From Serilophus lunatus (Eukaryota > Chordata > Aves > Passeriformes > Eurylaimidae), in contig VXBA01003785.1 in assembly GCA_013399895.1 (NCBI GenBank), positions 1 through 64,000 on the forward strand: DNA of 64,000 bases, written 5' to 3'. The position numbers and the translations under genes were made by a program. The notes under the pieces were generated by a model. That model was not told the DNA's origin. It was given only the letters and a program-made list of their open reading frames with translations, and made no database searches. Shown in pieces: positions 45,551 through 59,198 of this stretch. Each line of letters opens with the position of its first letter. Position 1 is the first letter of the stretch.

Positions 45551-48461
45551 TCAGAAATATCTCTCTCCTGGTTCTTTGGCTGGAAGTTATCATCAAATTT
45601 GACTCTGCAGACAATTTGTGCCTCTCTCAAATCCTCATTGTCGGGCTAGTTTACACGAACATTTTTTGCCGACTCTAGTTGTACAACAGCTAGAGCTGCA
45701 AAGACTGATTAGTTTTTCAGGCCAAATGCTTGGATTAACAGTAGATAAATTGTAACACAAGTTGTTGTGTTTCTCACTCTGTTTTCTGAAGGACACAAAC
45801 TTCAGCCCATCCATTTTGCAAGCCAGTCCTAAAAATTTCACTACACTCAAGTGAAAGACAATTTTTTTATTTTGTGTGTGTATTTTAGAAAGTAAGACCT
45901 CCAATTATGAGTCTGAGACAACTCCTGATGGTCATTTCCTAGTGAGGCAATATTCCTTTGATATAGGAACTCTCTATCTAGACTGGCATTTTTTTTTTAT
46001 TCTCAGGGTGATTGTCTGATGCAGGGACAGGCTGTTTGGGAATGTTTTAGACCCAACAGCAGAGCAATTAAGATATCTCGCTGTAAGCGTGAAGTATGAA
46101 CTCAGAGCTCACCCTGACTCCGCACTACACACTACCCCCAGTGCATCCAGCTGTAAAGAAGCTTCCATACGTCTGAGCTGGGCAGTCATGGGTGTCTGGA
46201 TGTGCTGCCAGTCCTATCAGTCCCTTCTGTGCTGTTGGCTGGGATACTGGCATGCCCTGGCCAAGATGATAGAAGGGATTTTGATGAACTTGATGTCAAA
46301 TGTTTCTGCTCTGGTATGGAAAGTACTAACTTTCCACTCACTCTTCACTTGCATGTTAAAGTAATGTTTGTTTTTTTTAATAAATATTTTCCTTTCAAGG
46401 CAAATTTTTATCAGCTATAAGGTTCTTGATAGATTAAACTTCTTGTTTTCCAAAATCAATTAGGGCATTAGGAGTAATGGCTGCACTGATTTATAACTGT
46501 AGGGTTTTGAGCATACAAAGCAGCATAAGCCTGTGAAACCAGGAAGTTTAAAGCTATGAGCTTCAGCAAGTTTTCACTCTGTAAAAATAAGGGTGCATAA
46601 TTTTGTCATTAGAAGAAAGTAAATGCAGGTGTCAGTACCTTTTATATGCTATTGAGACACTTATATTCTTAGGATAAAGAAGATTAAGGAAATACAGCCT
46701 ACCCACATCTTTTTGCGCTGGATATAAATCACATTAAATTAAAAAGCTTATATTTTTTTTTAAGAAAGGAAAAATAAAGAGAAATTGCATAATTTTTTTT
46801 CAGAATCCAGAAAGAAGGCCTGGGATCCTTAAGAAAACAATTTGCTGAAGACTCATTAGGTCAAAGCAGCCCTTGGAATTCTGCCTCTGGCTCTCTAATG
46901 ATCCATGAAACTTGAATTCAATAAAAAATGATTTAACTGTAAAGTAGTTGAACTGAGCCGACTTTTGCTTACTTGGGTATTTTTTTAAGCCCTTTGATGT
47001 GTAAATAATATTTGTTTCTCTTGGAGTTAAAGGATTTCCATAGAAGTATTACCAAGATGCTCTGAGATAGTTTGCAGCCATATTGACCTTTGTGCTTTTT
47101 TTTCCACTGACAGTATCACGTACACCCAAAACCCAATAGCAGTAACTTACGGGATATGCACAATGAAGCTGCTGGTCTTGAGAGACTTTTGAAAGCTCAT
47201 ACATTAGACTCTCACTTTCCAATCCATTAATTCTGCTGTTCTCTGCCTGTTGGGATCTTTGTTGTATCTTGTAAGAATAACAGATCACTGTTGAAGCTTT
47301 TAAGATCTGTTACCAGGAGAAGCTGCTGTGCAGACAGTGTGTCTCCACTAGCCTGGCACTTTTGGCTGCCAAATTTTCTTTTTTTTCGGCTCTTTTTTTT
47401 TCTTTTGTTAATAAAACATTATTTTCAAGAACGAGCACTGGAGATTTCTCCTTTTCCCTTGGACTTGAACTGCAGTGAGTGATATTTTCTACACTAACCT
47501 GCCAGAGGATGGCACAATGTGTTGGAGCACTGCACCTGCCACTGGAGAACTCAGGCTAATTAAACTTGCATGACTGGGGTTGCCCTGCAGAACCCTCTAG
47601 GCAGACGGCTGGCATCAGCTGACTTAGCATAACTTTGCACAAACTCCTTTACCCTTAGGAAAACTCCTCCGGGAAGAGAAACAGTATGAAATTTCCTGGG
47701 GCAGATTTACCTTAGGGCAAAGCATTATGTCTTGTGGCTGCTTTGCCATTCCTTCTGGGAGGCAGCTGTGCTGCTTATGACATTCAACGTCTAGAAAACT
47801 ACTGCTGTAGGTCCTTAAATTTGCACACTGTGCAGACCTTTTGCCTAGAAAACTGTAGGGTGCTTAGAGACTGTGCAGTGCTATGGTGACCATTTCATGG
47901 TAACCACATCAAATTTGCTGCGGATCTGAATTTCTAGACCTGCCTTGGCTCCTAGGGAAGCATTCCAGCTTATGACAGTGGGGAATTGGAATCATGTGCT
48001 TGCATTGCCAGCCTGACTACTTATTTGGTGAATATAAAGAGACCTAAGTGTAGCTTATCCAGACATTTTTACAGGATTTACCGTTGCAGAAAAGGTAATA
48101 TGTAGAAATTGGTGTGTCAGCTGGTGTAAAAAAACCTATCTAATAGAGAAAAGTGCAAAATAGTTTATTAGACTATTGCACACAAAGGCATTTTCAATGT
48201 AGGCTAAGAAAAACCTCATGGCAGGTTATTGAAGAATACCTTGAGGACTGTAAATCCACATCTATCTGCTCACTAACTTCCTCATCCATCCGCATGAGCT
48301 CCTTGCACATGACACTGATTTTAGAGCAGAACTCCCCACTGGCTTTTATAAACATAAAAATCAGTTCCCCAGTTTTCCCTCTTTGGAGACCATTCTCCAG
48401 ATATAGCATATACCTATACTTTATTCTGATTTATGTTTTAGCTTAGAGTGGTATAAGCTAC
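45551..48461. other. unique non-coding DNA
   Basis: No gene recognised. A T/A-rich patch lies at about 46750-46800. Frames at 46089-46364 and 46202-46420 overlap in different phases and have no recognisable features. Confidence 0.5.
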
Positions 48462-48545
48462 CTCCCATCCAGGGATCACTAAGCACTTTGCAATATTCAG
48501 TTAAAAAAGTCTCAAAATGCAGGTAAATAGTCACATACCAAAAAG
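48462..48545 (-). mobile_element. CORE-SINE-like relic
   Basis: The plus strand has CCATCCAGGGATCACTAAGC, then ACTTTGCAATATTCAGTTAA and a TCTCAAAATGCAGGTAAATAG block. It resembles the 'catcccaaggatctcaaagcactttacaaacattaattaa..cctcacaacacccctgtgaggtagg' start of reversed amniote MIR-like SINEs. Diverged; tentative. Confidence 0.38.
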
Positions 48546-51500
48546 TGCGCTGGGTTTGTGATTACTCAAAACAGTCTTACGTGTTTGTGTTCTTCACTTC
48601 CCTCCAAATTTTGACTTTTGCAAAAGCAGCAAACATTCAAATATATAATTTTTTAAGTGAAAGAGGGCCAAGAGAGGTGAAGTGCAAGCTAAGAGCATGC
48701 AAATGAAGAGCTAAAGAGAGCTTGCTAACATGCAATAATCAGTTCTTATGTGTGACCCCAAATCAGTGCAAATCATTGTTTGTGTCTTATAAGTCAAGGA
48801 GATGGCATAAGTATGTCCATAGTAAATACATTTCCAGATATCTAATACAATTGTCATTTATCAGTTAGAATTAAAAAGCCCAACCCAAACTGCCCTGCTC
48901 CTACTGAATTGCATTGTGAGAAGTAATACAGATTGTGGATGTTCTGTTAAATTAAGGAGAATGGATGAACTGGGATACAATATTTAAAAATTTAAGAACA
49001 AGGAGGTGACTAAGCAGGGCTTCTTCTGATTTATATCCGTCTAAACTTATAGTTGCTGAAGACCTGGATGAGGTAAAATGCTAAGATAAACACTCACCTA
49101 AGCCTTGTCTTGCAACTGCCCTGTTTTTCCTGTGACCGACAGGGTGAATTTTCAAAAAGTTCCCCTGTTTCACCTGTTGAAAATGGGAATTTCTTCCATT
49201 TCCATCTTAAAGGTTTGTCAGCATTAGATTGGTTACCCTGTAATGGTTTAACAATCTGCTACTCTGTCCATTAGGTCTGTACCTAGACACCTTTGTTAAT
49301 TTACCAAAGAGATTTCTTCTGTTTCTGTTCTGTGAAATAATGCTGGATGCTGGATTGGGAAAGTGAAATATTTGTATGTGGCTATATCTATACACAGGAC
49401 TAGGACTCTAGTTGTGGCTGGATTTCCTGTCTTGGTTTGGGAGCTGAGAAAGGCTGCAAGGTGCTGCACTTTAGCTGTGCTCTTCCATTTCTGCTCTACT
49501 ACTTTCACCTTGCAGTGAATTTCATATGCAACCCTACATCTTTCAAACACTAATAGGTTTCATTCATTGCTAACTTAGTTTGAGGCTGAGCAAAGGAGAA
49601 AAAAACTCCACAAAGGTATAATTCTCAGTTATCAGTAGTTTAATAGAGCAGTTATATTAAAGCATTAAATATCTTCCACCCTCCATAAATATCTTCTACT
49701 ATCCACACTGTTTTAGATGGTTTTCACTGCTTTAGATTAAAAAAAATGGTCAGATTATAAAATATGCAGTGTTCATTATGCTCCTAGTATTTTATTTACT
49801 ATCTGGAGCTGCTCCCTGCTCTTCTTATTATCTTTACTCACTGCCCATGAGGAAACAACTCATTTTGGGTCTTCTCCTGTTTTTTCACAGTACCCTAATA
49901 GTACTGGTATCTTTCTGCCTTTTCTTTACATGGTTCTCCAGGGAGAAGGATAGAGGAAGGAAAGAAATTCAGGCAGAAAAAAACATATTTATTGAGTTTC
50001 ACCCTGTGAGAGATTGGAGCTGCCTCAGAGGTCATCAGCATCTATTATTCATGTGCATTTCTCATGGGATTCATTTAGATCTGGAGGACAGCAACTCATT
50101 GGGTAGGCCTTTATTGAAGGTTTAGTCTCAACTCTAGCTTAGGCATTGATCCATACTAAACTTTCATGCTGCACAAATGCCTTGTTTGAGTTCACTTGCT
50201 TTAATTAAGGGTCTATAGGCTGGTGCTTAAATGCTGAATTCAATTTGGCTGGTAAACAGTATGGTATACTAATATAAAAAACCTGTAGCATTAGGTTTTT
50301 TGGGTGGTTTCCAACAGTCTCCTTGAAGATACCCAGCTGATTGAGTGGAAGATTTATAGAACAGCTGGAAACCAAAGCTTCAGGAGATTTTATCCTTGAC
50401 TCCTTAACACATATACAAACAAGATCAGTAAATTTCTATACCTTTATTGCTTGGCTGATCAGATCTCATTTGACCAAATCTAAGATGTAACAACTATGAA
50501 TATATTCCAGAAGAGGGACTTAACCATAAGTGATCCCTCCTCTCCACTCAGGAGATTTTCCCTATGGAAACAGAGCTCACTTCTGAGGAAAAGCAGAGCA
50601 ATTCTTTACAAAGATGCAATGACACTTCATCTTACTATATGCAGTCTCTTCATCTCAAATAGATTGCCAGAATTACAGTTTATATGCAGGGTGCCTGAGG
50701 ACTCTAGCTTTTGTCCAAGTGATGGAATGGGCTGCCAGATATAAACCTATTAATTACGTGATCATGAGCACTCAGGATTGCTGGTACTATGATCGTTACA
50801 GTATTGAAGCTGGTGGAAACTCTGTCTGGTAGAACTGAGTCATCCATATTTCAGATTCTGCATGCTCTGGTTTTAGTTTCAGCAGTGTGTTGATGGGTTA
50901 CATTTTTAAGTTTGAATTCCCCACTTGTGAAAGACACTTTGAGAAGCAATTGTTGAATTAGAAGTCTTGTAATTTGAATCTTGAAGTGCTCTGTCATCAC
51001 ACTTGATTTTCTATTATATAACCCTATTTTTAATAGATAAAGGGAGATAAAAGTTATGATACCCTTTTTGTTTTGTGTAGAAACACATCCTCACAGTCTT
51101 CTCCCACAACCCTTCTTGTTCGTTTGCTTACAAGGATGGTTAAATGATGGCCCTTTCCCTTTTCTTTTTTGTTGGTCATAGAATATCACCTTATTTACTC
51201 ACTTCGTAATATGTTTTAGTAAGGACTATAAGGGATGTATTCATGACACCAAGTTGACTATTAAGATCACCACATCTAGGACAGAGTCCTGCCTCAAGTT
51301 GCAGAAAAGGGTATATTGTGAACAAAACATCTATGTGGAATTCCATCCTATCACCTTCAGTTCATGGAAATTACATATAAAACACAAATACCAAGCCTCT
51401 TCTAGGACTGGCTGTAGCTTTAGTTATAACTGGAAAAAAGGGTAAACATTTGAAGAAGATAATGCAGTAACTGTCTCCTATCCTCTTGTGTAAAGCTGTG

Positions 51501-52354
51501 CAGCTGATGGGCCAATGATGCTCCCTCAGACCTCTTCTGCTCACATGAAAATATCCCCTTGAATTATTTTCAGAGTCATTTTGGATGAATGAGTTTTACA
51601 GAGCCAGGCCATAGTTTACAGATGCTAAGGGTTGGCAGCTGTGGCAAACTCCTTGAAGAGTGCTTGATCAACTTTTGGAAGTCATTTGCCTGAGACAGAA
51701 AGAGCACTTATGTTTACAGGACCAGAGAACCAGAGCATGGGCAGTGTTAGGACTGTACGAGATGGTAAGAAGTTTCTTTACTATCTGTACCTTGTACAGT
51801 TCCCAGGTTTGGTGGAAATTGCAAATATTCTCAAGATTTTAGTTGCACTTTTTTTTTCCCTCTGCTAATTACTTGATTTTAATCAAAGAACTATGTAGGT
51901 ATAAGAAGCTCCAACATGCACAGTCGGTCAAAATAGCTATGAAAGAGCATCACAGTAACAGCATCTGATTGTACTGGTACTGGGGTGAGCTAATACAAAA
52001 GAAAAATACTTCTTGTCACTGGAGGTGAAAAATCACTGTTTCAGCTTTCCATGCATTATAGGATTTTTTTGAATTACTTTATCTTGTGATACTCCTCTTA
52101 ACAATGCTAATGGTTAAGGATGTTTAGGAGAAGAAACTTTCTGTATTTGTGTTAACTACTGCATGTCAGCTGTGCTGAAAAAAATGCAAATTGCTGTAGA
52201 GGAGGAATCTGAAAGAGGCTTCTTTTTTCTTTTGTAATCATTACTAGATGACACAAATAAATGGAGGAGCCATATGTGAGATCTCAGGCCAGCATAAGTT
52301 GCTATTGTCTTCTCAGATTTTCAACAGCAATAAAACATTCTTTTGTAACATATT
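48546..52354. other. unique non-coding DNA
   Basis: No gene recognised. The frame at 49769-50125 (118 codons) opens with an oily stretch of about 50 residues. The frame at 51254-51445 shares a short peptide motif with it, discussed as a finding. Neither has flanking exons that I can define. Confidence 0.45.
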
Positions 52355-52487
52355 TCATCCAAGGATCTCAAAGCACATTATTAAGAAGTTCAATATCAGT
52401 GCTAGTATTTTACTAATATTAAAAGGAAGATCCAGAAAGATCATAAAGAATAGAGCTAGAAGTAATCTCATGACTCCAGAATAAATC
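52355..52487 (-). mobile_element. CORE-SINE (MIR-like) relic
   Basis: The plus strand runs CATCCAAGGATCTCAAAGCA, then a TTTTACTAATATTAAAAGGA / AGATCCAGAAAGATCATAAAG block, then AATAGAGCTAGAAGTAATCT and CATGACTCCAG. These match, in order, three parts of the reversed amniote MIR-like SINE: 'catctcaaagcactttacaaac', 'attttacagatggggaaactgaggcacagagag', and 'ggaatagaacccagatctcctgactcccag'. The stretch that normally carries 'cttgcccaaggtcacacag' is deleted. The three ordered blocks make this one of the better-supported old SINEs here. Confidence 0.6.
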
Positions 52488-54189
52488 ATCTTGATTTAAT
52501 TATGGAGGGATATTAAAAAAAATTGATCAGTTTGGAATCTAAATTTCATATTCTTACCACAACACCAAAAATCTAGAGTAAAAGAAGGGGTGAGAAAAAT
52601 GAATACAATTCTTCTGTATCCTTGTCAGGTTTCTGGGTATGCTTTGACTATAGGATCAATCAGGAGTAGGTTCTGCTGATGATCTAGTGACACACTTTGG
52701 TGCCTAAAGTCGTGGATCCTTGTTGTCCTGTTTGCCTTTGTACACATGTTTTAACATACACAGAGATCCTTTTTACAAGAAGGGAATACTATTTTACTAA
52801 TCATTATGGGAGACTGAAGTGGAAATAAAATTTAAGAGCTTCTCCAGACACCCAAATGCATGTAACTCCTTTGCACTTGACAAAATCAGGAAGCGTAAAA
52901 GTAGAATTAAAAGATCAAATCATTTTTTGAATCTCAAAAACTGTTCTCATGGGTGATCAGTAGAAGCTGCTACAAGTTCTCCCAGCATTCATCATTGTGT
53001 CATTTAAAATACTCTAAGACATAATGTTATGTCTCCTTAATTTACCCTTCTCTAAATATGCTGAGCAAGTAGCTCTAGATTGCTCTTCACCCTTGAAAAA
53101 AGTGAAAAGATAAAATAAAAAAAAGGTATGAGAGTGTGTTACTAGTTGTTGGAAGCTGAACACCTACAGCTGTCAGGATCAACACTGATTAGCATTCCCA
53201 TGGTACCAAGGAGCTTCCAGTCTGGAGCTATCATATCTCCATTTTAGTCTCACATATTTCATTCAACAGATGGTTTCTTGGCAGGAAACATCACATTTCT
53301 TGAAGCAACACTAATACCTCAGTTATGGAAGTGGTATAATATTTGTTCAATTATTTAATTCTCTTTATAGAGCCATAAAATGCTGTTCTGTGGTAAGTGA
53401 AGCTTTTTCCAAAACAGGAGTCAGCTACACTATTCAGGCAAAGCTGCAACCATTTTTGCCTTCTGTGCAGTCGGTATGAAAAATCAGATGGGTTGCTTTA
53501 ATGGAGAGAATTCTGTCTTTTGGTTCCAGAAGAAGGCCTGGGAGTCAAGTTTTCTGCCAGTGGAATTGTTAGTGGTAAGAAGCTCTGATGCCCTGTGCAA
53601 TTCTTTTAAAATGCAAATGATAAAATAAAGATCTCTGGTCCATATATAGCCCCCCCTATCCCTTTTAAAAGCCATTATGTGAGACAGCGTGGAAAGACAG
53701 CTGAGGAAAATTGCCAGCTTTTGGTATTTGAAAGCAATTGTGAATTTTCTTGGACATCAGAGAGATGATGTCATGCAGATTATGCATCTGTGTCTCTTTG
53801 GACTCTCAGTCTCTCAATTCCTTTAACATTAGATGCTTCCATAGTCCTGAGGTCCCTGGTCTTGTTTAAAAGCAAGAACTCACAAAAATATATTGTAGAA
53901 TGACTGCTTGACTCCATGGAAATAATCTCTTCTCAAGTTCCCACTGACTCTGGTAGTACCAGGCCTTCACAAGGAAGTAACAGGGCTAGAGAGTAACTGG
54001 GTAGGTCGCAGTGCCTTTCTGCCCTTAATATAACACTCTCTGATAACTTTGAGGCTTGAGTATGACAGGCATCATCTACAAAATATTTCTGTGTCCTTCT
54101 ATGCTCTTAAACTACACACCTGTAGAACCTGGGTATGATTTCCAGAGGCTGGTTTTCATTACATCGGTGCTTCTGGTGCATGGTCAGGC
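52488..54189. other. unique non-coding DNA
   Basis: No gene or repeat recognised. Confidence 0.5.
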
Positions 54190-54660
54190 TATTTCTGTTT
54201 GCATTTACATTTATAAATTACCAATGTAATTTACACATGTACAGACCTGATTTATGCAACAGAGTCATGTTTATGGTCAGGTTTGTGCTACCGTTCCCTT
54301 AAAGCTAACAGGAAATATTTGGCTTCTTTATGAGATCCCAAATAAATGCTGAAACAAAGGCTGGCAATGTGTGAGCACTGAAATTACTTAAATATATATA
54401 CATGGCCACTGTTAAATTAGCAGCCTTTTTATTTATAGTGCTGTTGTAAGACTGATATGTTTATATCCACACTGTCAATGACAACCTTCTTGCCTTTATT
54501 TCAGCCTTGGCTGGTAATGTTTATATTAGGCTTTTATGTCAATGTAATTTCAATGGCATTAATGTCACACACAAAGTAACATTAGACTTGCAATATAATT
54601 CATAACATTTTGATATGGATTTTGCATCTGTCCCTTAACTGTTAGTAAAAGTGTAATTTA
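54190..54660. promoter_or_regulatory. possible conserved non-coding enhancer block
   Basis: About 470 bp of AT-rich DNA without simple repeats, rich in factor-like words. Examples are the palindrome TGTCAATGACA (54473-54483), several further TGTCA words (MEIS/TGIF-like) between 54540 and 54570, TTTATGG / TTTATTTATAG (CDX/FOX-like), and TAATTTAC near 54226-54233. All reading frames are closed at short intervals. This is the best enhancer candidate in the window by composition, but conservation cannot be seen from one genome. Confidence 0.3.
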
Positions 54661-57600
54661 CGCCTTTTTTCACTGGAAGGTTTTTCTGAGGCTTCAGAAC
54701 CTCAACATCTGTCTCTCAAGACACAAAAGCTGCACTTGATGAAAGCCTAGCTTTCAGATTAGAAAACGTCTTGTTATCAGGCTCCTCCAGGTTGACAAGA
54801 AATAGAAATCCCCTTGCTTTCTTCAAACAGACATGAGAGAGACAGTCCCTTTATCATTTAGAATACCTTTAGTCTAACAAGGCAATAGCTTAAGTATGTG
54901 ATGTCTTCTGCTGAAATAGGACTGGAAATCAATTATTATTATTATGGTTGGTGTTTCAATGGAGTTTAGAAGAGCTAGCTAGTCTTGACTGGATGATTGA
55001 CTGTTTGATTTGTTGTTCAGACTGAGGAAAGAAGAAATTTCAAACAAGGGATAAAATATGATCTGAGTGTTTCTGTGAAACAGTAAAAATCCCAAACACC
55101 AATGAAGTGCCAACTCAAACTAAATCAAGCAAATAAAATAGCCCCACAGCTTTCTTCTTGATTAAATGAAAATAATTCTCTGATTTCAAAATTATTCCCA
55201 GATCAGGTTCTGATTTGTGAGATGATATTTAAACCTGTGCTACAACATCACCTTAATAAATTTGGTCCAAATAGATGTAAACAGATGTAATAGATTTTGA
55301 ATGCCCAGGGTTATACATCGGACATTTACTAAGGCTGAAAATAGAACAAAAGAGGATTTGATGAACTAGTTGTCTTCACCATCAGTCTGTGCTTCAAGAT
55401 TATTAGGTATCCTACAGGAATGCAGGCTGAAGAATCAAGCCTCTAATGTACTGTGAGTCTGATATGGACTTAAAGTCTGACTGAAACAGAAAAAGACAAA
55501 GGATTTAGGGAGATGGAAAGGTCTTGCATGGAGAGGACATTTGAAAAAATTCAAACAGAAGCATGAATATATGGTGGTGATGATTATGAGGTTAATCCCT
55601 ACGCCAAGATCGAGACTTATGGGTATGGAAATCTAATGCAGAAGTCATAGAGGGAGACACAGAGTAAAGTCCTGTTATTGTGGAGACTATAGACATATGG
55701 ATGTAGGAAAAAGAGCCAGCCTCAAAGAAAAGGTGAAGTGCCTCAGAGAACATGAAGGAAGGAACATGAAGGAGGTGCCCTTGAACATGTTAGGGCACTA
55801 CATGGGTGACTTGTGAAGGGTGTGTGCAGAGATATGCCTGGGTCCCAGTGCTCGATCCGCTAGGATGTGTATATACCTGCAGGCTTGACCCAGGGAATAT
55901 GATGATTTCTAATTACAGGAAATCTGAAAAGAGTTATTTAAGGAAGTCAGTGACTTTATAAGGAAGACAAGAAAAGTATAGAGATGCTTGGAGTCACCAT
56001 CAGATTTACACTGGTATGTCTTTGAATGATTTTTGCAATAGTTAATTCATGTTTATCCAACCTTTCTCTTATTTCTTCTTTCATCTAGTCAACAAATTCA
56101 TATTTTAGTGCTGACCTCTAGCAGACTTCACAGGATGAATGTGACACCTCTGAGTAAGACATCATACATTCTCCTGACTGCATGGCCTTCTGCTGAGGAG
56201 GGTCTCTATATGCGAAGCATATACATTGAAGTAATTTCTTTGCTGGAGACAATAGGAGCTTTGCCAACAATGCCAAAGGGGATAGGATTTCAGCCAAATC
56301 ATTGCAGTAATGTAATTTGGCATAAGTCCACTAAAATCTGCAGAGCCACTTGAATACACAGCAGCTAAGAATCAAGCCAATAAAATGCATATTAGTCAGC
56401 ATAGTCACGTAGGTGTTTAAGAAAGGTTAGGGGGAAAAGAAGCAGCGTAAGATACCTGCAATTTTGATTCATACATATACGTATAAGTCCTAAGGGAATT
56501 TTGATGCCTGCAAATTTGAACACAAACTAAAATGACATCAAGGCTGTGCTGAGATTTCATAGAGCTGTGCTCACCATGGAGGCTGAGACTGAGGCAGAAG
56601 GAAAAGCCAAGGAAATAAAATATTTTAAAAACCTTTTACTGTTAAAGCTCTCTGTTTTCAGTTGTTAGAGAGTGATATTGAAAGGGTAAATAGTGATAGA
56701 CAGGGTAAATATGCCTGGTGCTTTACAATCAGGTGACTATCAGATGCTTTTCATAGATTATGGAAAACTAGACTTTTTAGTTTTCAATATTTAGCAGGGG
56801 ATCCAAGGATATGGAAAAGGTAATATCAGATTCCATTAGTCGAAGCTCGCAAAATGCAAAGTGGTAGTTTCACACAGGAAGAGGCTGATGAGAACAAAAG
56901 GATTTCAGATGAAGTGGAACATACGGCTGCAAAACAGATTTCTATAATGAATTCTGAGGGGCGCATCTGTTATTATCTATGTGATATAAAATTGCTCTTT
57001 TTGTCTCATTTCGCTCAGTTGCACAAGATGCAATCACATCAAACAGGCACGTTCAATAAAACTGTGATCTGACTGATTAAAATGAAAAGCAATCTGTTTT
57101 CTTCTGACAGTCACACAGCAACTTGAATAACAAGGACTTATGAACATGAAATTGAATAGCCACTTGGAATTGGTATTAATGTTTGCCAGTGCTGTTAAGG
57201 CATCTGACCAAATCTGTCCATCCAATGAAATAGCAACCTTGTATCCTTAAATCATTTAAACCACAAATCATTTTTGAGGCACATTTGATAACATACTGCT
57301 GTTCCTCTCCACTTCCAAAGCCTTGTCATTAGCCATTGTACTGCTTTTCCATGCAGCAAAATACCAGCAAAGGAAGTGTTCCCGAAAGGAGGGCACAGGC
57401 ATCTCTTAGTAAGACTGTGAGAAGTTCCTATGCGCAGTGGCAGGAAGAGAGTTTGCATAGAAAAAGACATCTTGATGGAGTCATTTCCCCTAATTCAATC
57501 ATCTAGTTTAAGCTTTCTGTTTAGTCCTGTCTAGCTGAGAGGGAAGACATAGCCCTTCCCTTCCAGGGAATAATTCATTCTACTTGTTGAGACACATTTG

Positions 57601-58651
57601 TGGTGGGAGACTGAATTATCTTTTGACATGTCTCCTGCTGAAAATATGAAGCCTGTGGATTTTGTAATTTTCCTACAAAATCCATCCTAAGTGATTAGTA
57701 CCCCTGAAAGATTGCATTCTTCTGTCTTGATGCAGGCAACTTTAAGTTACTTTAATGTGATGAAGTCTAATACAGCAATCAAGTCATATAAATCTACCTG
57801 CTCTGTTGTTAATGTGAGAGATTTGCAATTTCTATTGGTTCTGGTATTCAGTCTCATAAAATGGTATATTTGATGCCCGTTTTGTTTTCTACTTGAGATT
57901 GTATTCTTTTCCTTAAGTGTCTCAAACCCACAAAGATCTTTCAAATGAGCTTCAGAAAGCTTTTAACATGGACATAGTAAGGAAGTATTTTCATTTGCTC
58001 TTCCATTTCTTATGGTTTTGAAAAATCTGTATTAGATTGCACAATATATTAAAATATAGAAGTAATTGAGGGGAGATGGGCAAAAGAAGAGTGAATTCAT
58101 TCATCTTCATACTCTGTTTTTTAGCAGTATCTCTTTGGTTGTCTATGAAGACCTATAGTATTAACAATGAGGAGAAAATTTAAAGGGCAGATGTTTAGGG
58201 ATAAAGAGTATATGGCCCCCAGATCTTTTTTTTTTTATCTGTAGCTTTTTGCTCTTTTTTTTTTTTTTTTTTAAGTACCCGTCAACGTCCCATTGAGGAA
58301 AAAAAGAAAAACACTTAAAAGGGCAACTTAAATATAACAAGTCTGTAGATGATACAAACTTATTTGACTGACAGATAGATAGGAATAATAGGTCTGAGGA
58401 AAATAAGCTTCCTCATGTATCATGGATGTTAAGGCTAAAGTCAAGGACCTGCTCAGAAGAGCAAATATCTCTCCTTGTGTACCTTTCATGCAACAATTTT
58501 AGGCTTGCATTTCCACATCGAGATAGGAAAATAGTTGAGTTGTATTTCACTTAGTCGAAGCCCCCAGTTTTATTATTCCTCTCTCTTTTTGACAGAAACA
58601 TCAGGATTGTGAAAATTGCATGGCTAGTATTGTCAATATCCATGTAAAAAA
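54661..58651. other. unique non-coding DNA
   Basis: No gene recognised. It holds an ATT run at about 54931-54946, a near-duplicate GAACATGAAGGA at about 55749-55772, and T runs of 11 and 18 bases at 58226-58236 and 58255-58272. Confidence 0.5.
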
Positions 58652-59005
58652 TGTCATGGCACATTGAGGGACTTGTGGAGTTTCTTACTTGCCAGTGCAA
58701 TTAGGTTATGAATGAGCCAATTGCTGGAAAAGTTTCTGTGATGGCTTCTCATCTTGACAAACCTTTCATGAAAAATAAGCAATACAAATTTTGTAGGAAC
58801 AAGGTAGTAAAGAGGAGAACTACAGTTGAAATATTTATTATTGCTGAGCAGTGCTTGCATAGAGTCAAAGTCTTTTCTGCTTCTTGCTCCACCCCACCAG
58901 TGAGGAGGCTGTGGCTGCACAAGCAGCTGGGAGAGGACACAGCCAGGACAGCTGACCCCAACAGAACACAGGAATATCCCATCCCATATGGCATCAATCT
59001 CAGCA

Positions 59006-59011
59006 TATAAA
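59006..59011 (+). promoter_or_regulatory. LTR TATA box
   Basis: TATAAA within CAGCATATAAAG, at the usual place in this LTR type, just before the presumed transcription start. Activity in the present, mutated copy is unknown. Confidence 0.7.
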
Positions 59012-59192
59012 GATTGTGCAAGAAGAAGGAAGGAGTGATGATGTTTGTCTAACCAAGTCACCCCTATGACTGATGGAGCCCTGCTGTCCTGGGAATGTCT
59101 AAACAGCTTCCCGCTTATGGAAAGCAGTGAATTAATTCCTTGTTTTGCTTTTCTTGCACACACTTTCCTCTACAGAGGATTCTGCTTTACCT

Positions 59193-59198
59193 ATTAAA
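59193..59198 (+). other. LTR polyadenylation signal
   Basis: ATTAAA about 180 bp downstream of the TATA box, followed by a T-rich segment. This is the normal R-region layout, and the same variant signal is usual for this LTR type. Confidence 0.6.

Noticed and set aside
58654..59163. 169-codon minus-strand open frame, the longest in the window
   Set aside because: It lies inside the solo LTR and runs against the LTR's own orientation, so it is an accident of repeat composition.
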